From Thiocapsa sp. (GTDB lineage: Bacteria > Pseudomonadota > Gammaproteobacteria > Chromatiales > Chromatiaceae): a stretch of 56,322 nucleotides of DNA. Location: the NCBI RefSeq assembly GCF_022340925.1, contig NZ_JAJDNA010000097.1, forward strand, positions 1 to 56,322, written 5' to 3'. Below the pieces are notes generated by a model, which worked only from the letters and a program-made list of their open reading frames with translations, made no database searches and was not told the origin of the DNA. Positions 47,001-56,322 of the stretch are shown here, one piece after another. Every line of letters begins with the position of its first letter. The stretch's first letter is position 1. The position numbers and the translations under genes were made by a program.

Positions 47001-47435
47001 CTAGTCTTCGATCTTGCCGCCGGCTGCCTCGATCGCGGCTCGCGCACCCTTGGTGACCCCGAGGCCCCGCACCGTCACAGCACGCGCGACCTCACCGGAG
47101 GCAATGATCTTCGCACGCTTGACGCTTCGGTTCAGGACGCGCGCCCGAACGAGAGACTGCAGATCGACGATATCGCCATCCACGCACGCCAGCTCGCCGA
47201 GCCGGACCTCCGCACTTGAGTCGGCTGTCCGGGATCGGAACCCGACCTTCGGGAGGCGCCGTTGCAGAGGCATCTGACCGCCTTCGAAGCCGACCTTGTG
47301 GAAGCCGCCCTTGCGGGATTTCTGGCCTTTGTGTCCGCGTCCGCAGGTCTTGCCGAGGCCGCTGCCGATGCCGCGTCCCACGCGCTTGGCACTCGGCCGG
47401 CTGCCCGCATCGGGTCTGAGATCATTGAGCCGCAT
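47001..47435 (-). CDS. rplO: 50S ribosomal protein L15
   Basis: The 144-residue product starts [20 protein letters not shown] and has the glycine-rich [20 protein letters not shown] region typical of L15. Its start overlaps the rpmD end by 14 bases, implying coupling. Confidence 0.99.
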   Translation of the reverse strand: MRLNDLRPDAGSRPSAKRVGRGIGSGLGKTCGRGHKGQKSRKGGFHKVGFEGGQMPLQRRLPKVGFRSRTADSSAEVRLGELACVDGDIVDLQSLVRARVLNRSVKRAKIIASGEVARAVTVRGLGVTKGARAAIEAAGGKIED

Positions 47436-47628
47436 CGCGGGGATCCTCCATCACCGAGACCATGTAGGACACGGTATTCACCATGCCGCGCGTGCAGGGC
47501 GTATCTTCTACCTCGACAACCTGGTGCATCCGGCGCAGACCGAGACCCCGCACACAGGCCTTGTGGCTGGAGAGCCGACCATGGAAGCTCCGCACCAGCT
47601 TGACTTTCATCATTTTTTTTCCGGACAT
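47422..47628 (-). CDS. rpmD: 50S ribosomal protein L30
   Basis: The product contains [20 protein letters not shown] and [15 protein letters not shown], typical of L30, and is 68 residues from the ATG at 47628. Two ATGs at 47613 and 47610 would give 63 and 62 residues, nearer the usual 59-60, but only 47628 has a plausible ribosome binding site (GGGGTAA). The start is therefore uncertain by a few residues. Confidence 0.93.
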   Translation of the reverse strand: MSGKKMMKVKLVRSFHGRLSSHKACVRGLGLRRMHQVVEVEDTPCTRGMVNTVSYMVSVMEDPRDAAQ

Positions 47629-47632
47629 CCGC

Positions 47633-48139
47633 TTACCCCAGGATCTCGGCGACGGTCTTGCCGCGTTTGGCGGCAATGGCATCGGCGTTGTTCATGGCGC
47701 GCAGGCCCTGTACCGTGGCACGGACCACGTTGACCGGATTGTTCGTCCCGATGCACTTGGCCAGGACGTTCTGCACACCCAAGACCTCAAACACGGCGCG
47801 CATCGCGCCACCGGCGATGATGCCGGTGCCGTCAGAGGCCGGCTGCATGAACACCTTGGCCGCGCCATGCCGCCCGTTGAGCGGATACTGCAGGGTGGTC
47901 CCGTTAAGCTTGACCTCGATCATATTCTTGCGCGCGTTCTCCATGGCCTTCTGAATGGCCACCGGAACCTCGCGGGCCTTGCCACGTCCGAACCCGACGC
48001 GCCCCTTACCGTCGCCGACCACTGTCAAGGCCGCGAAGCCAAACTGCCGCCCCCCCTTGACCACCTTGGCGACGCGGTTGACCGCCACCAACTTCTCGAG
48101 AAGGTCATCGCCTTCCGATTTCGGATTGAAGTTCGCCAT
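47633..48139 (-). CDS. rpsE: 30S ribosomal protein S5
   Basis: The 168-residue protein has the S5 RNA-binding segment [20 protein letters not shown] and [19 protein letters not shown]. It participates in translational fidelity at the decoding site. It is four bases from rpmD. Confidence 0.99.
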   Translation of the reverse strand: MANFNPKSEGDDLLEKLVAVNRVAKVVKGGRQFGFAALTVVGDGKGRVGFGRGKAREVPVAIQKAMENARKNMIEVKLNGTTLQYPLNGRHGAAKVFMQPASDGTGIIAGGAMRAVFEVLGVQNVLAKCIGTNNPVNVVRATVQGLRAMNNADAIAAKRGKTVAEILG

Positions 48140-48149
48140 GATCTTCCCC

Positions 48150-48506
48150 TTAGAATTTCAGTCCGCCCTCACGCGCGGCATCCGCCAACGCCTTGAGACG
48201 GCCGTGATAGCGAAACCCGGAGCGATCAAACGCCACGCTGGCAACGCCGGCAGACAGGGCGCGCTCGGCAATCGCCTTCCCGATGGTCGCGGCGGCGCCG
48301 ACGTTTCCTCTGTGCCCCTGGATCTCACGACGGAGATCCTTGTCCAGCGTGGAGGCACTGGCCACGACTCGGTTGCCTTCGGGGGCAATGACCTGGGCAT
48401 AGATGTGCCGCGGCGTGCGATGAACGCACAGTCGGAAGACGCCCAATTCGCGGATCTTCGCCCGTGCGCGCGCCGCACGGCGCAGGCGAGCTTGTTTTTT
48501 GTCCAT
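48150..48506 (-). CDS. rplR: 50S ribosomal protein L18
   Basis: The 118-residue product starts [20 protein letters not shown]. It ends [20 protein letters not shown] plus EGGLKF, as L18 does; L18 binds 5S rRNA. The ATG at 48506 matches the E. coli start; a GTG four codons upstream is not needed. Confidence 0.98.
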   Translation of the reverse strand: MDKKQARLRRAARARAKIRELGVFRLCVHRTPRHIYAQVIAPEGNRVVASASTLDKDLRREIQGHRGNVGAAATIGKAIAERALSAGVASVAFDRSGFRYHGRLKALADAAREGGLKF

Positions 48507-48518
48507 GGACTCAGACAC

Positions 48519-49052
48519 CTATTTCTTCTTGGCTTCCTTACGCAGGACGTTTTCGTCCGCGTAACGCACGCCCTTGCCCTTATACGGCTCGGGCGGCCGG
48601 AATCCCCGGATCTCCGAGGCAACCTGACCGACCTGCTGCTTGTCGGCGCCGGCGACGACGATCTCCGTCTGGCTCGGGGTTTCGATGGTAATTCCGGCCG
48701 GGACCGGGTAATCGATCGGATGGGAGTAGCCCAGGCTGAGATTCAGGACGGTACCCTTCGCTTGCGCCCGGTAACCGACGCCGACCAGCGAGAGCTTCCG
48801 GACAAACCCGGTGCCGCAGCCGACCACCATGTTGTGCAGGAGGGCCCGTGTCGTGCCCGCCATGGCCCAAGAGCCCTGATGGCCTTCCGCCGGTGCAACC
48901 CGGACCTCGCCATCGGACTGCGACACCACGACGGATGGATGGACGGACCACTCCAACGACCCCTTCGCCCCCTTGACCTTGACGTCCTGGCCCGATATTT
49001 CGACGGTCACCCCCTTGGGAACGACGATCGGTGCCTTTGCGACTCGTGACAT
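48519..49052 (-). CDS. rplF: 50S ribosomal protein L6
   Basis: The 177-residue protein starts MSRVAKAPIVVPKGVTVEIS. It has the C-terminal signature RGFRPPEPYKGKGVRYADE, which contacts the sarcin-ricin and GTPase region. It is positioned between rpsH and rplR. Confidence 0.99.
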   Translation of the reverse strand: MSRVAKAPIVVPKGVTVEISGQDVKVKGAKGSLEWSVHPSVVVSQSDGEVRVAPAEGHQGSWAMAGTTRALLHNMVVGCGTGFVRKLSLVGVGYRAQAKGTVLNLSLGYSHPIDYPVPAGITIETPSQTEIVVAGADKQQVGQVASEIRGFRPPEPYKGKGVRYADENVLRKEAKKK

Positions 49053-49065
49053 GCTCGGACTCCTC

Positions 49066-49461
49066 TTACGCGACGTAGGCGATGATCTCGCCGCCGTGTC
49101 CCGCCTGTCGGGCTGCGCGGTCGGTCATCAGTCCTTTGGAGGTCGACACAATCGCAATGCCGAGTCCCGCCCAAACATTGGGCAACTCGCCTTTGCCGCG
49201 ATAGATTCGAAGTCCCGGCCGGGACACGCGGGTCAGCAGCTCGATCACGGGCTTGCCGCGGAAATACTTGAGCTTGATCACCAATTCGGGCTTGTTGCCA
49301 TTCGCCTCGACAGTCGCGTCGGCGATGTAGCCCTCTGCCTTGAGCAGATTCGCGATCGCGACCTTCTGTTTGGACGAAGGCATCGCGATCGTGATCTTGC
49401 CGCGCTGCTGGCCGTTGCGGATGCGTGTCAGCATATCCGCAATCGGATCAGACATACTCAT
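49066..49461 (-). CDS. rpsH: 30S ribosomal protein S8
   Basis: The 131-residue product starts [20 protein letters not shown]. It ends with the S8 signature [20 protein letters not shown] followed by the typical Gly-Glu-Ile end. S8 is the spc-operon translational regulator in E. coli. A 100-base gap separates it from rpsN. Confidence 0.99.
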   Translation of the reverse strand: MSMSDPIADMLTRIRNGQQRGKITIAMPSSKQKVAIANLLKAEGYIADATVEANGNKPELVIKLKYFRGKPVIELLTRVSRPGLRIYRGKGELPNVWAGLGIAIVSTSKGLMTDRAARQAGHGGEIIAYVA

Positions 49462-49564
49462 GAGCTTCTCCCCGGGTCAGACCACTCTTGCAGTGCGATA
49501 CCCGTCAAGTTTGCCGGAACGAGACGGTCTCGCCGACCATCCCGGAAATCAACCAAAACAGATC

Positions 49565-49870
49565 CTACCAACTCGCCTTCACGACACCCGGGACGTCGCC
49601 GCGCATCACCGCTTCGCGCAGTTTGTTGCGGGAGAGACCGAATTTCCGATACACAGCATGCGGCCGCCCGCTGACCCGGCAGCGCCGCTGCTGGCGCGTG
49701 GGGCTCGCATCGCGCGGGAGCTGCTGCAGCTTGGTCAGAGCCTCCTCAACCTGCTCGATGCCCGCGCTGCGGTCGCTGATGACGGCCTTCAATGCCGCGC
49801 GCTTCTTGGCGAAGCGGGCGGCGATCCGGGTGCGCTTTCGATCGCGAGCGATCATGCTTTTTTTTGCCAT
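49565..49870 (-). CDS. rpsN: 30S ribosomal protein S14, zinc-free form
   Basis: The 101-residue product starts [20 protein letters not shown] and has [20 protein letters not shown] near the C terminus. Its length and the lack of paired CxxC motifs identify the long C- type. The ATG at 49870 is the family start; the frame above it is unrelated. Confidence 0.98.
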   Translation of the reverse strand: MAKKSMIARDRKRTRIAARFAKKRAALKAVISDRSAGIEQVEEALTKLQQLPRDASPTRQQRRCRVSGRPHAVYRKFGLSRNKLREAVMRGDVPGVVKASW

Positions 49871-49880
49871 CGTCGTAACC

Positions 49881-50420
49881 TCAGGTGCGGAACGGAAAGT
49901 TGAACGCCTCGAGCAGCGCGCGCCCTTCTTCGTCCGTCCGCGCCGACGTCGTGATCGTGATGTCCAGACCGCGCAGCGCGTCAATCTTGTCGTAATCGAT
50001 CTCGGGAAAGATGATCTGTTCCCGAACGCCGATCGAGTAGTTGCCGCGGCCGTCGAAGGCCTTGGGACTCAGGCCGCGAAAATCGCGGATGCGTGGGATC
50101 GCAACGCTCACCAGCCGGTCCAGAAATTCGTACATCCGCTCGCGCCGCAGGGTGACCTTGCATCCGATCGGCCAGCCCTCACGGATCTTGAATCCGGCCA
50201 CTGACTTCCTCGCATGTGTCACGATCGGTTGCTGGCCGGCGATCAGGCGCAGATCCGCCACGGCGTTGTCCATGACCTTCTTATCCGCAATTGCCTCTCC
50301 GACACCCATGTTGAGTGTGATCTTCTCGATCTTCGGAACCTGCATGACGCTCTTGAAGCCGAACCGCTGCTGCAAGAGTTCAACCACGCGCTCCCGATAA
50401 TCTTTCTGTAGTCTGGACAT
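49881..50420 (-). CDS. rplE: 50S ribosomal protein L5
   Basis: The 179-residue 5S rRNA-binding protein has [35 protein letters not shown] and [20 protein letters not shown]. It is placed between rplX and rpsN, as the first structural genes of the spc operon require. Confidence 0.99.
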   Translation of the reverse strand: MSRLQKDYRERVVELLQQRFGFKSVMQVPKIEKITLNMGVGEAIADKKVMDNAVADLRLIAGQQPIVTHARKSVAGFKIREGWPIGCKVTLRRERMYEFLDRLVSVAIPRIRDFRGLSPKAFDGRGNYSIGVREQIIFPEIDYDKIDALRGLDITITTSARTDEEGRALLEAFNFPFRT

Positions 50421-50434
50421 CTCGTTTCCTTCCG

Positions 50435-50752
50435 TCAGACGTCGACGACTTCGCCGTCCGACCTGAACACGCGAACCTTACGACCGTCTTCCAGGATCTT
50501 GAACCCGACCCGGTCGGGCCCGCCCTTCTGCGGGTTGTACAGCGCGACATTCGATACCTGGATCGGCATCGCCTTGTCGATAATGCCTCCAGGCTCCCCC
50601 GCTTGCGGGTTCGCCTTCTGGTGCTTGCGCGCGATGTTGATGTTCTCGACGATCACCCGATCCTGGTCGACCACCCGCAAGACTGTGCCTCGCTTGCCCT
50701 TGTCTTTGCCTGAAATGACCATGACGTCATCACCTTTCTTGATCTTCTGCAT
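50435..50752 (-). CDS. rplX: 50S ribosomal protein L24
   Basis: The 105-residue assembly initiator carries the KOW motif [20 protein letters not shown] and [20 protein letters not shown]. It precedes rplE by 14 bases. Confidence 0.99.
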   Translation of the reverse strand: MQKIKKGDDVMVISGKDKGKRGTVLRVVDQDRVIVENINIARKHQKANPQAGEPGGIIDKAMPIQVSNVALYNPQKGGPDRVGFKILEDGRKVRVFRSDGEVVDV

Positions 50753-50771
50753 AGCCTCGACCCCCTACCCC

Positions 50772-51140
50772 CTACAGCACCTCGGGTGCAAGCGAGATGA
50801 TCTTCATGAACCGCTCGCCGCGCAGCTCGCGCGTAACCGGGCCGAATATCCGCGTCCCGATCGGCTGGAGCTGGTTGTTCAAGAGCACGGCCGCATTGCC
50901 ATCGAAACGGACCGAGGATCCATCGGGCCGGCGAACCCCCTTGCGCGTGCGAACCACCACCGCATTGAAGACATCCCCCTTCTTGACCTTACCCCGCGGA
51001 ATGGCATCCTTCACGGTGACCTTGATTACGTCTCCGATGCCCGCGTAGCGCCGGTGCGATCCGCCAAGGACCTTGATGCATTGCACCCGCCGGGCACCAC
51101 TGTTGTCAGCGACACTGAGATCCGTCTGCATCTGAATCAT
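50772..51140 (-). CDS. rplN: 50S ribosomal protein L14
   Basis: The 122-residue product starts [20 protein letters not shown] and ends [11 protein letters not shown], as L14 does. It is the first gene of the spc part. A gap of 89 bases separates it from rpsQ, where an spc promoter would be expected, although I could not define one. Confidence 0.99.
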   Translation of the reverse strand: MIQMQTDLSVADNSGARRVQCIKVLGGSHRRYAGIGDVIKVTVKDAIPRGKVKKGDVFNAVVVRTRKGVRRPDGSSVRFDGNAAVLLNNQLQPIGTRIFGPVTRELRGERFMKIISLAPEVL

Positions 51141-51229
51141 TGCTGTGTACCTAACCTGTTGCGATGGGGGCGGCCTTTATGGCCCGCCCGATGGCGCCAT
51201 GCGTAACGCCGTTGAGGGCTCAGATCGCC

Positions 51230-51490
51230 TCAACGCGCCTTCTCGACGATCTCGAGCAGTCGCCACGTCTTGGTCTTCGAGAGGGGGCGGCACTGCTCCA
51301 CTCTGACCCAATCGCCGTCGGAACAGGCATTATCCTCGTCATGGGCGTGTATCTTGGTCGAGCGCCGCATGAATTTTCCATACAAGGGGTGCTTCACGCG
51401 CCGCTCGATGAGCACCGTGATCGTCTTGTCCATCGCGCTGCTGACCACACGCCCATCAAGGGTGCGATTCGTTTTGGTCTCTTCACTCAT
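51230..51490 (-). CDS. rpsQ: 30S ribosomal protein S17
   Basis: The 86-residue protein has [39 protein letters not shown] and the C-terminal [19 protein letters not shown]. It is the last gene of the S10 operon, and its ATG overlaps the rpmC stop (ATGA). Confidence 0.99.
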   Translation of the reverse strand: MSEETKTNRTLDGRVVSSAMDKTITVLIERRVKHPLYGKFMRRSTKIHAHDEDNACSDGDWVRVEQCRPLSKTKTWRLLEIVEKAR

Positions 51491-51687
51491 GATCGTGCGC
51501 CCGCCTTCAGCTCAGCCATGACCGTCTTCACACGGGCGACCTGCCGCCGCACGGCCTTCATCTGTGAGGGCTTCGACAACTGCCCGGTGCCCCGCTGCAT
51601 CCGCAGATTGAATTGCTCGCGAAGCAGATCCATCAGCTGCTTGTGAAGCTCATCGGGACTGCGCTTCCTCAGTTCATTCGCCTTCAT
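51487..51687 (-). CDS. rpmC: 50S ribosomal protein L29
   Basis: The 66-residue helical hairpin starts [20 protein letters not shown] and has [21 protein letters not shown]29 sits at the tunnel exit. The ATG at 51687 lies in the rplP stop (TGATG); a GTG one codon upstream also exists. Confidence 0.98.
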   Translation of the reverse strand: MKANELRKRSPDELHKQLMDLLREQFNLRMQRGTGQLSKPSQMKAVRRQVARVKTVMAELKAGARS

Positions 51688-52100
51688 CACAGGATCATCC
51701 GCCTCTCAAAGGTGGTCTGCACCGGAAGCTTCGCCGCCGCCAGCCCGAATGCCTCACGCGCCAGCTGCTCGCTCACGCCTTCGATCTCATAGAGCATCCG
51801 CCCCGGCTGCACGAGGGCAACCCAGTACTCGACGTTCCCCTTACCTTTGCCCATACGCACTTCAAGCGGTTTCTTCGAAACCGGCTTGTCCGGAAAGACA
51901 CGGATCCAAAGCTTGCCGCCGCGCTTGACCTTCCGGGTGATGGCCCGTCTCGCGGCCTCGATCTGACGCGCCGTGAGTCGCCCGCGCCCGGTTGCCTTGA
52001 GCCCGAACTCGCCGAAGCTCACCTGGTTGCCGCTCTGCGCGAGGCCGCGATTGCGTCCCTTATGTTGCTTGCGAAATTTGGTGCGTTTTGGTTGCAGCAT
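51687..52100 (-). CDS. rplP: 50S ribosomal protein L16
   Basis: The 137-residue protein starts [20 protein letters not shown] and has [20 protein letters not shown] and [19 protein letters not shown]16 helps to position tRNA. It follows rpsC by three bases. Confidence 0.99.
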   Translation of the reverse strand: MLQPKRTKFRKQHKGRNRGLAQSGNQVSFGEFGLKATGRGRLTARQIEAARRAITRKVKRGGKLWIRVFPDKPVSKKPLEVRMGKGKGNVEYWVALVQPGRMLYEIEGVSEQLAREAFGLAAAKLPVQTTFERRMIL

Positions 52101-52103
52101 GAC

Positions 52104-52781
52104 CTATCCCCTTCTTGCGGCCGTCTTCGGGGCCGCCTCCTCGGGGAGCTGATCAGCGAACACCTCTCCCTTGAAAATCCAGACCTTGACGCCGATCACG
52201 CCATAGGTGGTCTGGGCCTCCGCGAAACCGTAATCGATGTCCGCACGCAACGTGTGCAGAGGCACGCGGCCCTCACGGGCCCATTCCGTCCGGGCGATCT
52301 CTGCCCCATTCAGTCGCCCGGCGACATTGACCCTGACCCCTTCCGCGCCGAGACGCATCGTGTTCTGGATCGCGCGCTTCATGGCGCGTCGAAACATGAT
52401 GCGCCGCTCGAGCTGCTGTGCGATCCCCTCAGCGACAAGTTGCGCGTCCAACTCGGGCTTCCGAATCTCTTCGATGCTGATGTGCACGGGGATGCCCATC
52501 ATCTGCGACACCCGCGCACGCAGCTTGTCGATGTCTTCCCCTTTCTTACCGATCACAACACCCGGCCGCGCGGTATGGATGGTGATGTGGGCGTTTTTCG
52601 CCGGTCGATCGATCTGGATCCGACTCACCGAGGCCTTTGCCAATTCCTTGCGGAGGAACGTCCGAACCTCGAGGTCGGTATTCAGCAGATCCGCGTAGTC
52701 ACGGGTGTTCGCGTACCACTTGGAGGTCCAGTCCTTGACGATGCCCAGGCGGATGCCGTTCGGATGAACTTTCTGTCCCAT
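52104..52781 (-). CDS. rpsC: 30S ribosomal protein S3
   Basis: The 225-residue protein starts [20 protein letters not shown] and has a KH domain with [13 protein letters not shown], then the C-terminal [21 protein letters not shown]3 lines the mRNA entry channel. Confidence 0.99.
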   Translation of the reverse strand: MGQKVHPNGIRLGIVKDWTSKWYANTRDYADLLNTDLEVRTFLRKELAKASVSRIQIDRPAKNAHITIHTARPGVVIGKKGEDIDKLRARVSQMMGIPVHISIEEIRKPELDAQLVAEGIAQQLERRIMFRRAMKRAIQNTMRLGAEGVRVNVAGRLNGAEIARTEWAREGRVPLHTLRADIDYGFAEAQTTYGVIGVKVWIFKGEVFADQLPEEAAPKTAARRG

Positions 52782-52791
52782 GCAGGTCCCC

Positions 52792-53124
52792 TCAGCCTTC
52801 CGCTACGGTCAAACGGATGTGGCTGGTGCGTTTCATGATTCGATTAGCCCGACCCTTGGCACGCGGGCGGATTCGCTTCATCGTCGGCCCCTCGTCGACA
52901 TGGATCGACGCGACCTTGAGCTCGTCGATGTCTGCGCCCTCATTATGCTCGGCATTGGCAATGGCAGACTCGAGGACCTTCTTGATGATCCGGGCGCCCT
53001 TCTTCGTGCTGAACGCCAAGGTATTCAATGCCTCCTCGACATCCCGCCCGCGAATCAGGTCAGCGACCAATCGGGCCTTTTGGGCGGAGACCCGCGCATA
53101 TTTCAGTTTCGCTTCGGCTCGCAT
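52792..53124 (-). CDS. rplV: 50S ribosomal protein L22
   Basis: From the ATG at 53124 the product is 110 residues, exactly the E. coli length, starting [20 protein letters not shown] and ending [17 protein letters not shown]22 lines the exit tunnel and is a macrolide-response site. The frame upstream of 53124 is open but not part of the family. Confidence 0.98.
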   Translation of the reverse strand: MRAEAKLKYARVSAQKARLVADLIRGRDVEEALNTLAFSTKKGARIIKKVLESAIANAEHNEGADIDELKVASIHVDEGPTMKRIRPRAKGRANRIMKRTSHIRLTVAEG

Positions 53125-53137
53125 CCCAATCTCCGAC

Positions 53138-53416
53138 TTAGCGCTTCTTGGCCTTACGGTCAGCGGCATGCCCCCGGTAGGTCCGGGTCAATGCGAACTC
53201 ACCGAGCTTGTGGCCGATCATGTTCTCGTTGACGAGCACCGGCACGTGCTGACGCCCGTTGTGGACCGCAATGGTCAAACCCACCATCTCGGGCAGCACC
53301 ATGGAGCGACGCGACCAGGTCTTGATCGGGCGTTTGCTGTTTTGGGCGACCGCCGCTTCGACCTTCTTGATCAGGTGGTGGTCGACAAAGGGTCCTTTGC
53401 GAATCGAACGTGGCAC
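53138..53416 (-). CDS. rpsS: 30S ribosomal protein S19
   Basis: The 92-residue product starts with GTG and reads [20 protein letters not shown]. It has [20 protein letters not shown] and [20 protein letters not shown], all S19. It lies between rplB and rplV. Confidence 0.99.
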   Translation of the reverse strand: MPRSIRKGPFVDHHLIKKVEAAVAQNSKRPIKTWSRRSMVLPEMVGLTIAVHNGRQHVPVLVNENMIGHKLGEFALTRTYRGHAADRKAKKR

Positions 53417-53434
53417 GTGCTCAACCTCGTCTGT

Positions 53435-54262
53435 TTACTTGCGTCCGCGACGACGCACGATCATGGCGTCGGTCCGCTTGTTCTTGCGCGTCTTGTGGCC
53501 TTTGGTAGGGACACCCCAAGGCGTGACCGGGTGCCGCCCGCCGGAGGTGCGTCCCTCACCGCCGCCATGCGGGTGATCCACCGGGTTCATGACCACACCG
53601 CGGACAGTCGGCCGGACACCGCGCCAACGCGAGGCGCCCGCTTTTCCAAGCTTCCGCAGGCTGTTCTCACTATTTCCGACCTCGCCGATGACGGCGCGGC
53701 AGTCGACGTGCAGCTTCCGCATCTCGCCGGAGCGCAATCGCAGAGTGGCGCTCTGGCCGTCCCTGGCGACCAGCTGGGCCGAGCTCCCAGCCGCGCGCGC
53801 CAGCTGCGCACCCTTGCCGGGGCGCATCTCCACGCAATGCACCTGCGTGCCGACGGGGACGTTTCGCAGCGGCATGCAGTTACCCGCGCTGATCGGCGCG
53901 GATTCCCCCGATTCCACGCGGGCGCCGACCCCGAGTCCCTTCGGCGCGATGATGTACTTGCGCTCGCCGTCGGCATACTTCAAAAGGGCTAGATGAGCGG
54001 TTCGGTTCGGATCGTACTCGAGCCGCTCCACAACCGCCGGGATCCCTTCCTTGCTCCGCTTAAAGTCGACGATCCGATAGCGTTGCTTGTGTCCGCCACC
54101 CTGGTGGCGGACAGTGATGCGTCCGAGGTTATTCCGCCCACCGTGTTTGGATTTCTTCTGGACGAGCGGCGCATAGGGTCCGCCCTTATGCAACTCGGGG
54201 GACTGCACCTTCACGACGAAGCGGCGCCCCGCGGAGGTGGGTTTCGTCTTTACAATTGGCAT
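53435..54262 (-). CDS. rplB: 50S ribosomal protein L2
   Basis: The 275-residue protein is needed for subunit joining and peptidyl transfer. It has [20 protein letters not shown], the HPHGGGEGR loop with the functionally important histidine, and [20 protein letters not shown]. Its length agrees with the family (273). Confidence 0.99.
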   Translation of the reverse strand: MPIVKTKPTSAGRRFVVKVQSPELHKGGPYAPLVQKKSKHGGRNNLGRITVRHQGGGHKQRYRIVDFKRSKEGIPAVVERLEYDPNRTAHLALLKYADGERKYIIAPKGLGVGARVESGESAPISAGNCMPLRNVPVGTQVHCVEMRPGKGAQLARAAGSSAQLVARDGQSATLRLRSGEMRKLHVDCRAVIGEVGNSENSLRKLGKAGASRWRGVRPTVRGVVMNPVDHPHGGGEGRTSGGRHPVTPWGVPTKGHKTRKNKRTDAMIVRRRGRK

Positions 54263-54294
54263 CTTGCTCTATCCGCTGGTATCGGCTGGCCCCG

Positions 54295-54591
54295 TCAGGC
54301 TCCGCCGCCGAAATCGATGTCTTGACCGGGTTTGAGACGCACATACGCCTTGCGCCAGTCGTTGCGCTTGCCGAGGCGCTGGCCAAAGCGCTTCTGTTTG
54401 CCCTTGACATTGAGAACCCGCACACGGTCGACCTCAACGCCGAACATCAGCTCGACGGCACGCGCGATCTCGCGCTTGTTCGCATCAGTCATCACGCGGA
54501 AGCCGTACTGTCCGGAGAGGTCACTGGCGCGGGACGTCTTTTCTGAGACGATGGGCGCCAACAGGACCTTCATGAGCCTTTCGTCATTCAT
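54295..54591 (-). CDS. rplW: 50S ribosomal protein L23
   Basis: The 98-residue protein carries [20 protein letters not shown] and [21 protein letters not shown]23 is the docking site for trigger factor and SRP at the exit tunnel. Its start overlaps the rplD stop by four bases. Confidence 0.99.
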   Translation of the reverse strand: MNDERLMKVLLAPIVSEKTSRASDLSGQYGFRVMTDANKREIARAVELMFGVEVDRVRVLNVKGKQKRFGQRLGKRNDWRKAYVRLKPGQDIDFGGGA

Positions 54592-55199
54592 CCCAGGCGC
54601 TCCTCCAGCTTCTTCACTGCCGCCTCGGTCGCGAGCAGGGTGTCAAAAGCGACCATGCTCACCGGATCGACATCCTGGACAGACATCACATCGACCCGAG
54701 GGACATTGCGTGCCGCGAGATAGAGGTTCTCGTCGCGACCGTCGGTCACGATGAGGACGTCATGCAGCTCGTGTCGCTTGAGTAGCGCGAGCAGCTCTTT
54801 CGTCCTCGGGGCCGTTACACGCAGGTCGTCGACCACGACCAAACGACCTTGGCGCACCAGCTCCGACAGGATCGAGCGCACCGCCCCGCGATACATCTTA
54901 CGGTTGACCTTCTGGCTGTAGTCCTGCGGCTTGGCCGCAAAGGTCACGCCGCCGGAGCGCCAGATCGGACTGCGCGAGGTGCCGGCGCGTGCACGCCCCG
55001 TCCCTTTCTGGCGCCACGGCTTCGACCCACCGCCAGAGACCTCGGAACGGCTCTTCTGCGCACGGGTTCCGGCGCGCGACCCTGCCAGGTAGGCCGTGAC
55101 GACCTGATGCACCAGCCCGGGTTTGTAGGCGACGCCGAAGACGGCATCCGCAACCTGCAGATTGGCACCGCCGGTATCGTTTCGAATCTCGAGTTCCAT
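54588..55199 (-). CDS. rplD: 50S ribosomal protein L4
   Basis: The 203-residue product has [20 protein letters not shown], which forms the tunnel loop, and [20 protein letters not shown]4 is the autogenous repressor of the S10 operon in E. coli. The S10 leader itself lies beyond this window or upstream of rpsJ. Confidence 0.99.
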   Translation of the reverse strand: MELEIRNDTGGANLQVADAVFGVAYKPGLVHQVVTAYLAGSRAGTRAQKSRSEVSGGGSKPWRQKGTGRARAGTSRSPIWRSGGVTFAAKPQDYSQKVNRKMYRGAVRSILSELVRQGRLVVVDDLRVTAPRTKELLALLKRHELHDVLIVTDGRDENLYLAARNVPRVDVMSVQDVDPVSMVAFDTLLATEAAVKKLEERLG

Positions 55200-55205
55200 G
55201 AGTGC

Positions 55206-55856
55206 TTAGCCCTTGTTCTTCTGCTTCACGGATGGCAGCACGACGAGCCGCCCGCCGGTCGGCCCCGGCACGCCGCCCCGAACAAGCAGCAGCTGGCGCT
55301 CCGGATCGACCCGCATCACTTCCAGATTCTGGGTACATCGGTTGGCCGCGCCGAGATGACCCGCCATCTTCTTGCCCTTAAACACGCGCCCGGGCGTCTG
55401 ATTCTGTCCAATCGAGCCCGGCGCCCGGTGAGAGAGCGAGTTGCCGTGGGTGGTATCCTGGCCGCTGAAGTGATGACGGCGAATCGCACCGGAGAAACCC
55501 CGCCCCTTCGTCACACCCCGGACGTCGACCTTCTGCCCTGGCGCGAAAATGGAGACCGAGATCTCCGCCCCGACGCCCAAATCCGCCGCTTCTCCAGCCT
55601 CGAGACGGAACTCGCGCAGCACCTCGCCCGCCTCGACCCCCGCCTTGGCGTAATGCCCAGCCATCGGCTTGGTCACCCGCGACGCCCTGCGGCGACCGAA
55701 CGCCACCTGGATGGCGCGATAGCCGTCTGTCTCTTCGGACTTGACCTGGCTGACCCTGTTTGGCTGCACCTCGATCACGGTGACAGGGATGCTTGCGCCG
55801 TCCTCGGTAAACAGGCGGGTCATGCCGGCCTTACGCCCAATCACTCCGATCGCCAT
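55206..55856 (-). CDS. rplC: 50S ribosomal protein L3
   Basis: The 216-residue protein starts [20 protein letters not shown]. It has the central [20 protein letters not shown] extension and [20 protein letters not shown], which contains the glutamine methylated by PrmB in E. coli. Confidence 0.99.
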   Translation of the reverse strand: MAIGVIGRKAGMTRLFTEDGASIPVTVIEVQPNRVSQVKSEETDGYRAIQVAFGRRRASRVTKPMAGHYAKAGVEAGEVLREFRLEAGEAADLGVGAEISVSIFAPGQKVDVRGVTKGRGFSGAIRRHHFSGQDTTHGNSLSHRAPGSIGQNQTPGRVFKGKKMAGHLGAANRCTQNLEVMRVDPERQLLLVRGGVPGPTGGRLVVLPSVKQKNKG

Positions 55857-55866
55857 CGATTCGTCC

Positions 55867-56178
55867 TCAGCTCAGCTTGATCTGGACGTCGACGCCGGCG
55901 GCCAGGTCCAGTTTCATCAGTGCATCGACCGTCTTATCGGTGGGGTCGACGATATCCATCAGACGCTTATGGGTCCGGAGCTCATACTGGTCGCGCGCAT
56001 CCTTGTTGACGTGCGGCGAGACAAGAACGGTGAACCGCTCCTTCTTCGAGGGGAGCGGCACCGGTCCGCGCACTTGGGCGCCGGTGCGTTTGGCGGTATC
56101 GACGATCTCGCGGGCCGACTGATCGATCAAGCGGTGATCGAAGGCCTTGAGTCGAATACGAATTCTTTGGTTGCTCAT
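55867..56178 (-). CDS. rpsJ: 30S ribosomal protein S10
   Basis: From the ATG at 56178 the 103-residue product starts [20 protein letters not shown], as S10/NusE does. It also takes part in antitermination complexes. A GTG four codons upstream is not supported. It lies only four bases after the tuf stop, so there is no independent S10 leader, and transcription probably comes from the str/tuf side. Confidence 0.98.
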   Translation of the reverse strand: MSNQRIRIRLKAFDHRLIDQSAREIVDTAKRTGAQVRGPVPLPSKKERFTVLVSPHVNKDARDQYELRTHKRLMDIVDPTDKTVDALMKLDLAAGVDVQIKLS

Positions 56179-56182
56179 ACCC

Positions 56183-56322
56183 TTACTCAATCACTTTGGC
56201 GACGACGCCGGCGCCGACGGTGCGCCCGCCTTCGCGGACCGCAAAGCGCAGACCCTCTTCCATCGCGATCGGCGCAATCAGCTTCACCGTCATCTTCACG
56301 TTGTCGCCGGGCATCACCATCT
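56183..56322 (-). CDS. tuf: Elongation factor Tu, C-terminal part (runs off the window)
   Basis: The last 46 codons are present and read [20 protein letters not shown], then [20 protein letters not shown] and KVIE before TAA (56183-56185). This is the beta-barrel domain 3 of EF-Tu, which delivers aminoacyl-tRNA. The gene precedes rpsJ by four bases, matching the str-S10 junction of many proteobacteria. Confidence 0.98.
   Translation of the reverse strand, partial: MVMPGDNVKMTVKLIAPIAMEEGLRFAVREGGRTVGAGVVAKVIE

Overview
The window is high-GC bacterial chromosome made almost entirely of core genes. Several gene orders are typical of gammaproteobacteria: cinA-recA-recX-alaS-csrA-tRNA-Ser, the gyrA-serC-pheA-hisC-tyrA aromatic/serine supraoperon, and the S10-spc-alpha ribosomal protein cluster. 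An exported cytochrome c', a ferritin-like protein, DUF808 and DUF2934 proteins and the overall base composition suggest a purple sulfur bacterium of the Chromatiaceae type (Thiocapsa/Thiocystis/Allochromatium-like). That placement is an inference from gene content, not from a phylogenetic marker search. The window carries no CRISPR array, prophage, complete insertion sequence or rRNA.

Layout. 1-8.1 kb (minus strand): tRNA-Ser(GCU), csrA, lysC, alaS, recX, recA, thpR and cinA, a block for translation quality, recombination and carbon-storage regulation. 8.3-10.6 kb: a cupin, a large HTH-ferredoxin-reductase fusion and a 59-residue small protein among short palindromic repeats. 10.9-15.5 kb (minus): ubiG, zapE, a class I aminotransferase, a HAD phosphatase and cytochrome c' with its own terminator. 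15.9-18.3 kb (minus): a small ORF interrupted by a stop codon, an FKBP-like/methyltransferase fusion and comF. 18.2-23.2 kb (plus): a BirA operator and promoter followed by bioB-bioF-bioH-bioC-bioD, which covers pimeloyl-ACP methyl ester formation through biotin except for bioA. 23.2-28.4 kb (plus): a PBP4-type carboxypeptidase, a lipoprotein trypsin-like protease, cyclopropane fatty acid synthase (overlapped tail-to-tail by a DUF2934 gene) and a DUF808 membrane protein. 28.5-31.4 kb: a MITE-like element, a ferritin-like protein, a Nudix hydrolase and a TauD-type dioxygenase. 31.5-40.0 kb (minus): tyrA, hisC, pheA, serA, serC and gyrA. 40.1-42.4 kb: a DEAD-box helicase and a DUF62 SAM hydrolase. 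42.5-56.3 kb (minus): rplQ back to the 3' end of tuf, ended by a strong terminator and with an internal promoter before rpsM.

How the parts work together. The biotin genes form one BirA-controlled unit whose operator contains the promoter -35 box and also overlaps the start of the divergent comF. The serC-serA-pheA-hisC-tyrA genes supply serine, phenylalanine and tyrosine and are translationally coupled at several junctions. The ribosomal block contains 27 ribosomal protein, secY and rpoA genes in the canonical order, including the short rpmJ. The less ordinary points are two domain fusions, several short mobile-looking inverted-repeat elements, a nonsense-interrupted small ORF and an antisense gene overlap. 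I found no convincing new multi-gene defence or metabolic system.
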